Shown here: positions 50,101-57,585 of the stretch, in pieces
Position numbering within the stretch: the stretch's first letter is position 1
Layout: the number at the start of each line of letters is the position of its first letter
Assembly (NCBI RefSeq): GCF_042660285.1
Contig: NZ_JBHSTP010000001.1
Coordinates: 1,488,001 to 1,552,000 of the forward strand
DNA: 64,000 nucleotides
Source of the DNA: Luethyella okanaganae
Lineage (GTDB): Bacteria > Actinomycetota > Actinomycetes > Actinomycetales > Microbacteriaceae
Reading direction: 5' to 3'
The notes under the pieces: model-generated
The model's database searches: none
Told to the model about the DNA's origin: nothing
The model's input: only the letters and a program-made list of their open reading frames with translations
Program-made: the position numbers and the translations under genes

Positions 50101-52424
50101 TCCTGCAGTCCGGCCTGTCCATACCGGCAGGGACGACACAGGGTGATCTCAGCGTGCGGGTGGGCGAGGTCGACGGGCCCGGAGCGATCAGCTACGAGTA
50201 TTACAGGGCAAACTCCTACAGGGATAGCTCCTTCGGCACCCGGGATGGCCAATCGCGCAGTTACGCGCTCTGGCCGCAGTTCCTGGGAGACAACACCCCC
50301 GTATTCCAGGCACCCGGAATCTACTGCGTCCCGATCACCTGGTCGGCGACCATGACCACAGGCAACACCGTCTCGACGACGAAGACACTGACCTACGCGG
50401 TCGGCGTCCCGACGGACACGGTGACCCCCTGTGCCCGAGGCGGCAGCGGAACCGACCCGGGTGGACCGGACCCGGTGGACCCGGGCCCGGTCGTGTGGGA
50501 CGTCCCGAACGGGGCTCTGACCGATTCCGGGGCGACCATCCTGAATCGGGGACACGTCGATGTTGCCTCGGTCCTGTCAGGGGAGAGCCTGGATACCAGG
50601 ATCAAGGACACGACCGTTTCGGACGAGCCGGTTTGGCGTGATCCGGCCAAGACCGTGCTGCAAGTGGCTCCGTCCGCGAAGGCGACCGTGCCCGACCTGC
50701 CGGAGTTCGCGTTCCTCGGTGCTGCCGGGTCCGCGAGTTGGATCCTGCCCGAGACACAGGACGACCGGCTGCTCTGGCCGGGCTGGTCGACCGAGTCGAT
50801 CGCCGACACGGCAACCCGTGACGCGTTCCGGTGGACGCTCACCGATGCTGCCGGGCCGGGAGAGTTCGCCCTGTTCCAGAGCGGCATCACCGGGAAACCG
50901 AAGCTACTGTTCAACACCCGCGACGGCGTCACCGCTGCGGACACCACCACCGTGCCCAAGCACACCCATGCGCATGGTTCGTGGGCGTTCTCCGCTGAAG
51001 GCGTCTACTGCCTCGCCTTCGAGCGGGCCACGACATTGAGTTCCGGGCAGGCGGTCACAGACGCGTTCACACTCGCGGTTGCTGTGGGTCGTGTCGAAGT
51101 CAAGAGTGTCGATCCCGGCCAGTGCTTCACGGAAGCGCCGGGGAAGCCGGCCACTGTCGACAGCACGCCTACTCCGGTGGATCAGCTCACCGATGCGGCG
51201 GCCGGTTCCGTGCAGGTGCTCGGCGGGGAGAACGGGTTCACCGCCGGGCAACTGGTGACCGTGCAACTCGGGAAGGCTTATGCGGGACGGTGGGTGTCTC
51301 CCTGGTTCTACTCGTCGCCGACCTGGCTCGGCTGGAGCCAGGTGGGCTCCTCCGGTGCCATCCAGGTGCGTCTGCCCGCTGACGCGGCACTCGGCGCCCA
51401 TCAGATCGCAGTGAAGGAGCAAGCCGGTGGGTTGATCGGATGGGACGGCCTCAGTGTCGTCGCCGCCCCGAGAACCCCGCCAGGACCCACACCGACACCG
51501 CCGGATCAGACGTCGCCGCGGAACGTGGCCGCGACCCAGTGCGTGGCCGGGGCGACCATACTCTCCTCCGGGCACGTCGACTACGCGTCACGGATCGTCG
51601 ACGGGAAGCTGGAGTCCCTCGTCGGGGACGACTCCTCCGGCACGAAAGTCTACCGGGAGCCGGATGGTGTCATCCTCTGGCTGAAACCCTCCAGCGGGAT
51701 CACCCTGCCCTCCGGGTATGGAGCAGTGGGGCCGGCCGGGTCGAGCGTTTGGCAGGTGCCGCAGACGCAGAACCCGGAGCTGATCTGGCTGGGCTGGAAC
51801 AGTGAGGCGCTGAACGCCGGCAACGCTCGCAGTGAGGTGTCCTGGACGCTGAATTCGGTGAACGGGCCAGGCAGCGTGAAGGTGTACCAATCGGGTGTGT
51901 TCGGCGGGGTGCAGTCGATGATGCTGAACGGTGGCGGGTCCAGTTACAGCATCCCGCTCGGCGTGCACGCGCATGCCAACTGGGCATTCAGCGCTGAGGG
52001 CATCTACCGACTGGAGATGACTCAAACCCTCACACTGGCCAACGGGCAGCGCAGCAGCGACACCGAGACACTGACCATCGCGGTCGGGAACGTCGATCCT
52101 GCCTCCGCCGCGCGATCGGGATCCGGCTGCGGCACCGTCTCCAACGCCGTGCTGCGGGACGGCGACCGAGCGGCCCCACTTCAGGCAGCCGAACAGGCTG
52201 CGGCCGAAGCGGCCGACGCCGCCCGCAAGGTGCTGCCCGGACAGTCGACTACCAGGGACACCGGTTTCACCGATCCATTCACCGCGCTCTCACAGGGCGA
52301 CCCTGTACCCCTGCTGCTGTCGATCCTCGGCATGCTGCTGCTGGCAGGTGCGGCCGGTGCTGGGGTGTTGTGGTGGCGACGCCGACCGCGGGAGGTCGGG
52401 CTAGACCGAGAGGTCCGATCGTGA
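47118..52424 (+). CDS. Large surface-anchored repeat protein of the anchored-repeat ABC transporter locus
   Basis: A cell-surface protein of 1768 residues. A signal peptide (LVVTVAVVLALVGGTAAPASA) precedes an N-terminal region and about six repeats. Their starts are seen near 47848 (LEAGTVNVS), 48532 (IDAGLVHLS), 49276 (HKGHLDIG), 49909, 50539 (NRGHVDVA) and 51559 (SSGHVDYA). Each runs to an H-x-H-x-x-W-x-F-x-x-x-G-x-Y segment, e.g. HAHANWAFSAEGIYRL. These are the TIGR03769-type actinobacterial surface repeats. An extra Ig-like stretch lies between the last two. The C-terminus has a single membrane helix (LLLSILGMLLLAGAAGAGVLW) then RRRP; no LPxTG is seen. His clusters suggest zinc capture. 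ATG 47118; the last base of the stop overlaps the methyltransferase start (GTGA). Confidence 0.85.
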   Translation: MDAMRLQSAVSRPARLVVTVAVVLALVGGTAAPASAETTTALDGAVLPRILVTPETTTLTTASSGTTDPTDPVFTVASGGAARSMLAVDTSGLPSDASVLGSRLEIVSAVTPDGGAVHAAVADAKPARLWGPSEPASRVLEAGPENIALDWSFTVPGDYELSIRATVSYSLPGQPTVTAEAAETRYRFQVAAEPAPAGPREDPADDASAATPESDSSNATGEPAPPPAPPAAPVSAPVSAPEVTVLEAGTVNVSNQWAVDNLLLRLVGGDGASFDPAGVVLSVPESEPWPGTGLDAGSSEYRNWDLLIPSHGPVWRTQGQADSGAANKLLLRTDAHGVSADRGSELFMSVADALVPDGGAFTTFRTDGGQPYRRWHSGQLGAASARVTLQPDANAPGEAEPLGFAFTAPGRYCVTVDSEMLDAKTGQIAHDQAALTFAVGLDVATVEPCPQPAATAPYDPAPTPTTDEGTSVIDAGLVHLSPKPTDDGSIALDLNRVAGGRTTSYTPAATVFSVPTRDEAWPASNMDEVHRQLWSKVAAPGTRLWRTAGAMTYAPVTDPRLPLALAPWADDTNAEELVDGAYTLKLVASETPDGGYTASYETDSDDRIASGSVAAQWDSRPDGRNDSIGAPGVDGGYSPFATPYSALGLAFTAPGRYCMTVESRGTFTGSTVPTIGYSTLTFAVGVDPSAITPCAQGTGGDGSTDPREDLYKDLDPTVTWFHKGHLDIGPVFVDGTLQLHTGSVHNPAEFPSVRDSVWVGRGRDIAFTVPENRPDGPDYSLIGAPGTPYYGLSADPAFIDSTPWVGLTVEGLPLQPWRDRKTAWTLVGYSGPEGGAFAMPAYRVSSANLPATFEGPNSHQHLDWAFTKEGVYCLNFEIRARDTSTGADAVVRDQLTVAIGNSVDLHTVQPCARTNPDGPAVPRAPIDPHTIDANPYVVGADDRIAFTPFISDGQLDVATERLGRPAARSRHDPEALVIGGFADNGDAWRNRSSRFLQSGLSIPAGTTQGDLSVRVGEVDGPGAISYEYYRANSYRDSSFGTRDGQSRSYALWPQFLGDNTPVFQAPGIYCVPITWSATMTTGNTVSTTKTLTYAVGVPTDTVTPCARGGSGTDPGGPDPVDPGPVVWDVPNGALTDSGATILNRGHVDVASVLSGESLDTRIKDTTVSDEPVWRDPAKTVLQVAPSAKATVPDLPEFAFLGAAGSASWILPETQDDRLLWPGWSTESIADTATRDAFRWTLTDAAGPGEFALFQSGITGKPKLLFNTRDGVTAADTTTVPKHTHAHGSWAFSAEGVYCLAFERATTLSSGQAVTDAFTLAVAVGRVEVKSVDPGQCFTEAPGKPATVDSTPTPVDQLTDAAAGSVQVLGGENGFTAGQLVTVQLGKAYAGRWVSPWFYSSPTWLGWSQVGSSGAIQVRLPADAALGAHQIAVKEQAGGLIGWDGLSVVAAPRTPPGPTPTPPDQTSPRNVAATQCVAGATILSSGHVDYASRIVDGKLESLVGDDSSGTKVYREPDGVILWLKPSSGITLPSGYGAVGPAGSSVWQVPQTQNPELIWLGWNSEALNAGNARSEVSWTLNSVNGPGSVKVYQSGVFGGVQSMMLNGGGSSYSIPLGVHAHANWAFSAEGIYRLEMTQTLTLANGQRSSDTETLTIAVGNVDPASAARSGSGCGTVSNAVLRDGDRAAPLQAAEQAAAEAADAARKVLPGQSTTRDTGFTDPFTALSQGDPVPLLLSILGMLLLAGAAGAGVLWWRRRPREVGLDREVRS

Positions 52425-53146
52425 GGGATCACTACGAGGAGCTGGCCGAGTTCCACGACCTGTTCATGGACGGGCCGTGGAACCGGATACGCCCCGCCTT
52501 GGCCGATGCCTTTTCCAGAGTCGGCGTCTCGGAGCGGATTCTCGACCTCGGCGCGGGAACCGGGATCGGCTCCCGCATTCTCGCCGCCTGCACGGCGGCG
52601 CGGATCGTCGCCGTCGAGCCCTCCCACGTAATGCGGGCGGTCCTCACCGCGCGCATCGCCGACGATCCGGCACTGGCCAGCCGGGTGAGCATCATCGCCG
52701 GCAGACTCCCCGACGCGCTCGAGACGATGAAGGCACCGTTCGCGGGGTTCGTGTGCGCGCACATGCTCGGTCACCTCTCCGCTGACGACCGCGAGGCCAC
52801 CTTCCGGCACCTCGCCAAAATACTGAGGCCGCGAGCGTGCGGGATCATCACGATCGAGCCAGGACGCGACCCGGCCGAGCCGGAAGCGGAGCTGGTGCAA
52901 GAGCGGCGGATCGGCGACTATCGCTACATCGCCCGCTACCTGCCGTCATCCGAGACTCACCGCTACGTGAGCGAGTACACAGTGCTCGACGGCGACCAGG
53001 TGCTACGGTCGGAGCGCTTCGCCGGGGACTGGGAGGCATTGCCGCTGGCCACGCTGAACGCAGAGCTTTCGCAGGTGGGCCTTCGCGCCGAGCGCGGATT
53101 TCCCGGCACAGCCCTGGTACGTCGCATCGACGAAGTCGACCCGTGA
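52421..53146 (+). CDS. SAM-dependent methyltransferase in the zinc operon
   Basis: A 241-residue class I methyltransferase with motif I RILDLGAGTGIGSRILAAC (residues ~42-60). AARIVAVEPSHVMR and GFVCAHMLGHLS are the usual motifs after it. It has no signal peptide or membrane helix, so it works in the cytoplasm. The start GTG overlaps the surface-protein stop by four bases, and its own stop overlaps the next gene by four (GTGA both times), so it is locked into the operon. I know of no fixed role for such a protein in zinc uptake; metallophore synthesis or a surface-protein modification are guesses. Confidence 0.85.
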   Translation: MRDHYEELAEFHDLFMDGPWNRIRPALADAFSRVGVSERILDLGAGTGIGSRILAACTAARIVAVEPSHVMRAVLTARIADDPALASRVSIIAGRLPDALETMKAPFAGFVCAHMLGHLSADDREATFRHLAKILRPRACGIITIEPGRDPAEPEAELVQERRIGDYRYIARYLPSSETHRYVSEYTVLDGDQVLRSERFAGDWEALPLATLNAELSQVGLRAERGFPGTALVRRIDEVDP

Positions 53147-54720
53147 ACCGTCGTTGCCGCCACCGTCTGCTTCCGGCGATGGGCCTCCTCCTGACCGGGG
53201 CGATCCTGTTGTCAGGGTGCGCGACCAAGCCGGCGCTGGCTGCCGACAGCGACCGGCTCCAGGTGGTGACCACCACCGGACTGCTGCGCGACCTGGTCGA
53301 ACACGTCGGAGGAGACCGCGTCCGGGTCGCCTCCCTGGTGCCGGACGGCGGCGACCCGCACAGCTACGAACCGTCCCTACGGGATGCCCGCAACGTGGTC
53401 TACGCGGATATCGCGTTCAGCAACTACGCCCTGCTGGAGGAACACAACGTCATCAAGACCCTGGACTCCAACCTGCGCGGCTCCGCGGTGAACGTGTCCC
53501 TCGCCGAGGAAGCCGTCAAGTACGCGGCCGAGATCATCCCGCTCGTGGAGAACGTGAACCTCGACACTGTCTGGCTGGGCTTGCGCGCCCATGGCGACGG
53601 CGCCCAGTACGGGGCATCCCGTACCTCAGACGTGCTGCTCTCCGCCACCAACGTGACGGGACCGGGCAAGGTGTATGCCTATCTGACCGGAACGTTCGGC
53701 GATACGGACGTGTATTTCGATTCCTCCGACGGCTTCAACCCAGCTGACGGGTACAAGAACGACACGATGACCCTCCCGGTTGACGCACACACGCACCTGT
53801 CTTGGGCGTTCACCGCGCCCGGCATCTACACGGTCGCTCTCCAAGCCCGGGTACAGGTGGACGCTACCTCCCGCCCGGTCGACCTGGAAGAGGCGACCTT
53901 CACCTTCGCTGTCGGGGTCAACCCGGCAGAGGCGGGCATCCCGGACGCCGTGGTGCTGAACGAGGGCCACGCCGATCTGACGGCGAACCTGGAAGCCGGT
54001 GAGCTCGACGTGATGTACGATCCGGCCGGCGGTGGCGAGCACGCCCAGCAGCGGTACCAAGCGAATGAGGTGGTGATCGAGGTACCGAGCAAGGCACTGG
54101 CCGAGATCCCCGCGGGCAGCCAGTTCACCTTCCTCGGCCGCGCGGGTGAACGGGTGTACCAGCTCGCGCAGGCGGTGCTGGGCAAGCATGTGCACGGCGA
54201 AATCGACCCGCACCTGTGGCAGAACGTGCGCAACGCCATGGCCTACGTGAACCTGATCCGCGACACCCTCATCGGCGCCGACCCTGCCGGGGCACGGGAG
54301 TACCGGGTCAACGCGGACGCTTACCTGGCCGAGCTCGACAAGCTCGATGCGTACGTACGCGACACGATCGCCGGCATCCCGGAGGCCAGGCGGTACCTCG
54401 TCACCACCCACGACGCCTTCGGCTACCTCGCGGACGCCTACCACGTGCAGATCGCCGGGTTCGTCACCCCGAACCCAGCCACCGAACCGTCGCTGGCCGA
54501 CCGCAGGAAACTCACCGAGACCATCCGCACCCTCGGTGTGCCCGCAGTCTTCCTAGAACCGAACCTCACCACCCGTGCCTCCACCCTCACCGAGATCGCC
54601 CACGAACAGGACGTCGCCGTGTGCCCGATCTACGGCGACACCTTCGACGGCGAGGTCACCGACTACGTGCAGATGATGCGGTTCAACGCCGACTCCTTGA
54701 GCGACTGCCTGACCCCCTGA
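53143..54720 (+). CDS. Zinc-type ABC transporter substrate-binding lipoprotein with inserted repeat halves
   Basis: A 525-residue lipoprotein: LLLTGAILLSGC is a lipobox with Cys26. Residues ~38-137 and ~345-525 form a ZnuA/TroA-like binding protein. The usual metal ligands are visible: His in GGDPHSYEP (73), His in GEIDPHLWQN (357), His in TTHDAFGYL (423) and Asp in PIYGDTFDGE. Between them residues ~138-345 hold anchored-repeat sequence, first a C-terminal half (TVWLGL to THLSWAFTAPGIY) then an N-terminal half (NEGHADLT to FTFLGRAGERVYQL). The family is that of anchored-repeat ABC transporter substrate-binding proteins. GTG 53143 overlaps the methyltransferase stop. Confidence 0.9.
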   Translation: MNRRCRHRLLPAMGLLLTGAILLSGCATKPALAADSDRLQVVTTTGLLRDLVEHVGGDRVRVASLVPDGGDPHSYEPSLRDARNVVYADIAFSNYALLEEHNVIKTLDSNLRGSAVNVSLAEEAVKYAAEIIPLVENVNLDTVWLGLRAHGDGAQYGASRTSDVLLSATNVTGPGKVYAYLTGTFGDTDVYFDSSDGFNPADGYKNDTMTLPVDAHTHLSWAFTAPGIYTVALQARVQVDATSRPVDLEEATFTFAVGVNPAEAGIPDAVVLNEGHADLTANLEAGELDVMYDPAGGGEHAQQRYQANEVVIEVPSKALAEIPAGSQFTFLGRAGERVYQLAQAVLGKHVHGEIDPHLWQNVRNAMAYVNLIRDTLIGADPAGAREYRVNADAYLAELDKLDAYVRDTIAGIPEARRYLVTTHDAFGYLADAYHVQIAGFVTPNPATEPSLADRRKLTETIRTLGVPAVFLEPNLTTRASTLTEIAHEQDVAVCPIYGDTFDGEVTDYVQMMRFNADSLSDCLTP

Positions 54721-54772
54721 CCCCCTGACCGGCACCGCCACCACGACCGAACGACAGAAAGAACACCCACCA

Positions 54773-55849
54773 ATGCATAGCCTCAGCCGAAGAACAAGCT
54801 CCAGAACCGGGTGGGCAATCCGCACTCAGCTTGCCGGCACGATCGCGCTTGCCGGCACGATCGCGCTTGCCGGCACGATCGTGCTTGCCGCCGCCACGGT
54901 CGCCACGCCAGCGTGGGCTGTAGACGGCGACGACCCGAACCTCAATCAGACCCTGGACGAGCTGGCGATCGTGCACGGTCAACGCGTCCTGGACGCCGGA
55001 CACGTGGACATGGGACCCAAGTACGACAACGGGACGTGGCGGTTCCTCATCCACGACGACGTCGCCCGCGCCGACGCAAACGCGACCAGCGTCTGGCGCT
55101 ACCCGGACGAGACCGTGCTGCACGTCTTCGACGAATCGAAGCTGACCGTGCCCGACGATCCCGCCTATGCCTTCCTCGGCGTCGATCCCGGTTCACCGGT
55201 GTGGGTGGTCCCGCAGACGCAGAACCCCGAAGTGGTGTGGCTGGGCTGGAATACCCAGGACCCCGAGGTACTGGGAACCATCGACCGCGGGATGACGCTG
55301 TCCATGACCGGTGTGCAGGGTCCGGGCGTCGTCACCGTCTACCTCCAGTCCGGCTCCTTCGGCGAACCCCAGGTGTTGTACGACTCGCGTGTGACCGAGG
55401 CGCAGCCGGCGTGGGTGGATGTGAACACGCACACCCACGCGAACTGGGTCTTCACCAGGCCCGGCGTCTACCTCCTCCAGCTGAAAGCCTCCGCCGACCT
55501 CGTGGACGGGTCCACCGCGTCCGACACGCAGGTCATCCGCTTCGCCGTCGGCACCGCCACCTCCCCGAAGGATGCTCTCGCCGCTACCTGGAGCGGAGCG
55601 AGCCCGAACGCCTCCAGCCCTGCACCGCCGACCGGGGACGACCCGGCACCCTCCGGCAGTGCGGCAGCGTCCGCGCCGGCCAGTGGCCCGCTCGTGCCGG
55701 TCCTGATCGGCCTGATCGTTCTGGTCGCCTCTGGCCTGATCGCCGGGTTCATCGTCGTCATCGTGCGCGGCAACCGTGCCAAACGGCGCGTGCTCGCCGC
55801 TCGCACACCGACTCCCGCCTCCGGCACCGAGGCCGAGGACCGGCCATGA
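54773..55849 (+). CDS. Second anchored-repeat surface protein
   Basis: A 358-residue surface protein. A signal peptide contains LAGTIALAGTIALAGTIVLA, then mature sequence. One anchored-repeat unit runs from LDAGHVDMGPKYDNGTW to THTHANWVFTRPGVYLLQL. A Pro/Ala/Ser-rich spacer (residues ~265-305) leads to a membrane helix (LVPVLIGLIVLVASGLIAGFIV) and a basic tail. It has the same module as the big surface protein but only once, so it may pass metal between the outer protein and the binding protein. ATG 54773 follows GAAAG. Its stop overlaps the ATPase start by four bases. Confidence 0.85.
   Translation: MHSLSRRTSSRTGWAIRTQLAGTIALAGTIALAGTIVLAAATVATPAWAVDGDDPNLNQTLDELAIVHGQRVLDAGHVDMGPKYDNGTWRFLIHDDVARADANATSVWRYPDETVLHVFDESKLTVPDDPAYAFLGVDPGSPVWVVPQTQNPEVVWLGWNTQDPEVLGTIDRGMTLSMTGVQGPGVVTVYLQSGSFGEPQVLYDSRVTEAQPAWVDVNTHTHANWVFTRPGVYLLQLKASADLVDGSTASDTQVIRFAVGTATSPKDALAATWSGASPNASSPAPPTGDDPAPSGSAAASAPASGPLVPVLIGLIVLVASGLIAGFIVVIVRGNRAKRRVLAARTPTPASGTEAEDRP
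54830..54883 (+). repeat. Three 18-bp tandem repeats inside a signal-peptide coding region
   Basis: Three head-to-tail copies of CTTGCCGGCACGATCGCG (54830-54847, 54848-54865, 54866-54883; the last differs by one base), each coding LAGTIA/V in the second surface protein's signal peptide. A fourth CTTGCCG begins after them. Copy-number changes by slippage would change signal length without breaking the frame. Confidence 0.85.
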
Positions 55850-56610
55850 CGGGCACGATCGCGCCGGGCGTGCTCACGGTGGACGATGTCTCGGTCGAGC
55901 TCGGCGGCCGACTCGTGCTCGAGAGCACGAGCCTGGTTGTGGACCGGGGGGAGCTCGTAGGGTTGATCGGCCCGAACGGGGCCGGGAAGACGACCTTGCT
56001 GCGCACCATCCTCGGGCTGCTGCGCCCAGCGACCGGCCTGGTGCTCGTGGACGGGCGCACCGCCCGTCCCGGCAGCACCCCGATCGGGTACGTGCCGCAA
56101 CGCCACGAATTCGCCTGGGAGTTCCCGATCTCGGTCGCCAACGTCGTGATGACCGGGCTCACCGGCCGCCTCGGGCTGCTGAAGCGTCCCGGCGAGGCCG
56201 ACTGGCAGGCGGTGGCCGACGCCCTGGAACGGGTGCGGATGACCGAACTCGCCGACCGTCCGGTCGGGCAACTGTCCGGCGGGCAACGCCAACGGGTACT
56301 CGTCGCCCGCGCGTTGGCCCTGGAACCGGCGGTCCTGCTGCTGGACGAACCGTTCACCGGCTTAGACATGCCCACCCAAGAGTTGCTCTCGGAGCTGTTC
56401 ACCGAGCTGGCCCGCGAGGGCCGGGCGGTGCTGATGACGACCCATGATCTTGCCAGCGCCCTCTACACCTGTGATCGGATCGCGCTGCTGAACCGCACCG
56501 TGATTGCCGCAGGCATCCCGTCTCAGCTCGCCGTTGACCCGTCCGTGTGGATGGCGACCTTCGGCGTCGGACCCGACAGTGCCCTGCTGCGCATCCTGAA
56601 AGCCGCGTGA
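55846..56610 (+). CDS. ABC transporter ATP-binding protein (zinc/manganese type)
   Basis: A 254-residue ATPase: Walker A GLIGPNGAGKTTLLRT (residues ~38-53), Q-loop YVPQRHEFAWEFP, signature LSGGQRQRVLVARAL (~143-157), Walker B VLLLDEPFTGLD and H-loop MMTTHD. Q-loop and length fit the ZnuC/MntB group of metal importers. It overlaps the surface protein stop by four bases (ATGA) and is followed four bases later by the permease. Confidence 0.93.
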   Translation: MTGTIAPGVLTVDDVSVELGGRLVLESTSLVVDRGELVGLIGPNGAGKTTLLRTILGLLRPATGLVLVDGRTARPGSTPIGYVPQRHEFAWEFPISVANVVMTGLTGRLGLLKRPGEADWQAVADALERVRMTELADRPVGQLSGGQRQRVLVARALALEPAVLLLDEPFTGLDMPTQELLSELFTELAREGRAVLMTTHDLASALYTCDRIALLNRTVIAAGIPSQLAVDPSVWMATFGVGPDSALLRILKAA

Positions 56611-56613
56611 CCC

Positions 56614-57585
56614 ATGTCTCCTCTCGACTTCCTCACCGATCTGTTCAACCCCGACCTCGCCTTCCTGCCCAAAGCCCTCGCTGTCGCCGTGATGTCCTCG
56701 ATCGTCTGCGGCGTCATCGGCTGCTACGTGGTGCTGCGGGGCATGGCGTTCATCGGGGAGGCCGTCGCCCACGCGGTGTTCCCCGGTCTGGCCGTGGCGT
56801 TCGTCGTCGGAGGCAATCTCGTGCTCGGCGGCACCATTGCCGGCATCCTCACCGCGGCGCTCATCGCGGTGTTCTCACAGAACAGGCGGCTCAAAGAGGA
56901 CTCCATCATCGGCATCTTCTTCGTCGCCGCCTTCGCTCTGGGCATCGTCATCATCTCTCAGGCGCCTGGCTATGCGGGCTCCCTGCAGCAGTTCCTGTTC
57001 GGTTCGATCACCGGCATCCCCGAATCCGACCTCTACGTCGTCGGCGTCACCGGCCTGATCGTGCTCACGGCGACCTTCCTGCTGCACAAGGAGTTCGTCG
57101 CCATCTCGCTCGACCGCGAGAGCGCACGAGCCCTCGGAGTCGGGGTGTTCTGGCTCGACCTCGTGCTCTATGTCCTCGTCACCCTTGCCGTCGTCATCTC
57201 GGTGCAGACCATCGGGAACATCCTCGTGCTCGCCCTGCTCATCACGCCTGCCGCGACCGCCCGCCTGCTCACCGACCGACTGGGGATCATGATGCTCCTC
57301 GCTCCCGTTATCGGCGGGCTCTCGGCCCTCGCCGGCCTCTACCTGTCGTGGTCCTACGACCTGCCCACAGGCGGCACCATCGTCCTCATCCTCACCGCCA
57401 CGTTCCTCATCGCATGGTTCTTCGGACCCCATCAAGGCCTCGTAGCGAAGGCCAGACGCTCCGTCGCACGACGAGGCGGGTTCGCCGTCATCGCGACGGT
57501 CGCCGGCACCTCCCCGACGGTTGAGGGTGCCGACGATGTCACCGGGCCGGACCGTCGACCCGTGAGCAGCGGGGTCCGCCCATGA
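56614..57585 (+). CDS. ABC transporter permease (ZnuB/MntC-like)
   Basis: A 323-residue integral membrane protein with eight or more predicted helices (VAVMSSIVCGVIGCYVVL, AVAFVVGGNLVLGGTIAGIL, ALGIVIISQAPGYAG, LIVLTATFLLHK and ISVQTIGNILVLALLITPAATA among them). GDERS-type polar loops and RGMAFIGEAVAHAVFPGLAVA match the ABC-3 metal-transporter family. The last ~45 residues are a soluble tail. Its stop overlaps the transglycosylase start by four bases. Confidence 0.93.
   Translation: MSPLDFLTDLFNPDLAFLPKALAVAVMSSIVCGVIGCYVVLRGMAFIGEAVAHAVFPGLAVAFVVGGNLVLGGTIAGILTAALIAVFSQNRRLKEDSIIGIFFVAAFALGIVIISQAPGYAGSLQQFLFGSITGIPESDLYVVGVTGLIVLTATFLLHKEFVAISLDRESARALGVGVFWLDLVLYVLVTLAVVISVQTIGNILVLALLITPAATARLLTDRLGIMMLLAPVIGGLSALAGLYLSWSYDLPTGGTIVLILTATFLIAWFFGPHQGLVAKARRSVARRGGFAVIATVAGTSPTVEGADDVTGPDRRPVSSGVRP

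Noticed and set aside
47118..52424. LPxTG wall anchor in the giant surface protein
   Set aside because: The C-terminus has only a membrane helix and Arg tail; no LPxTG or LAxTG motif precedes it.
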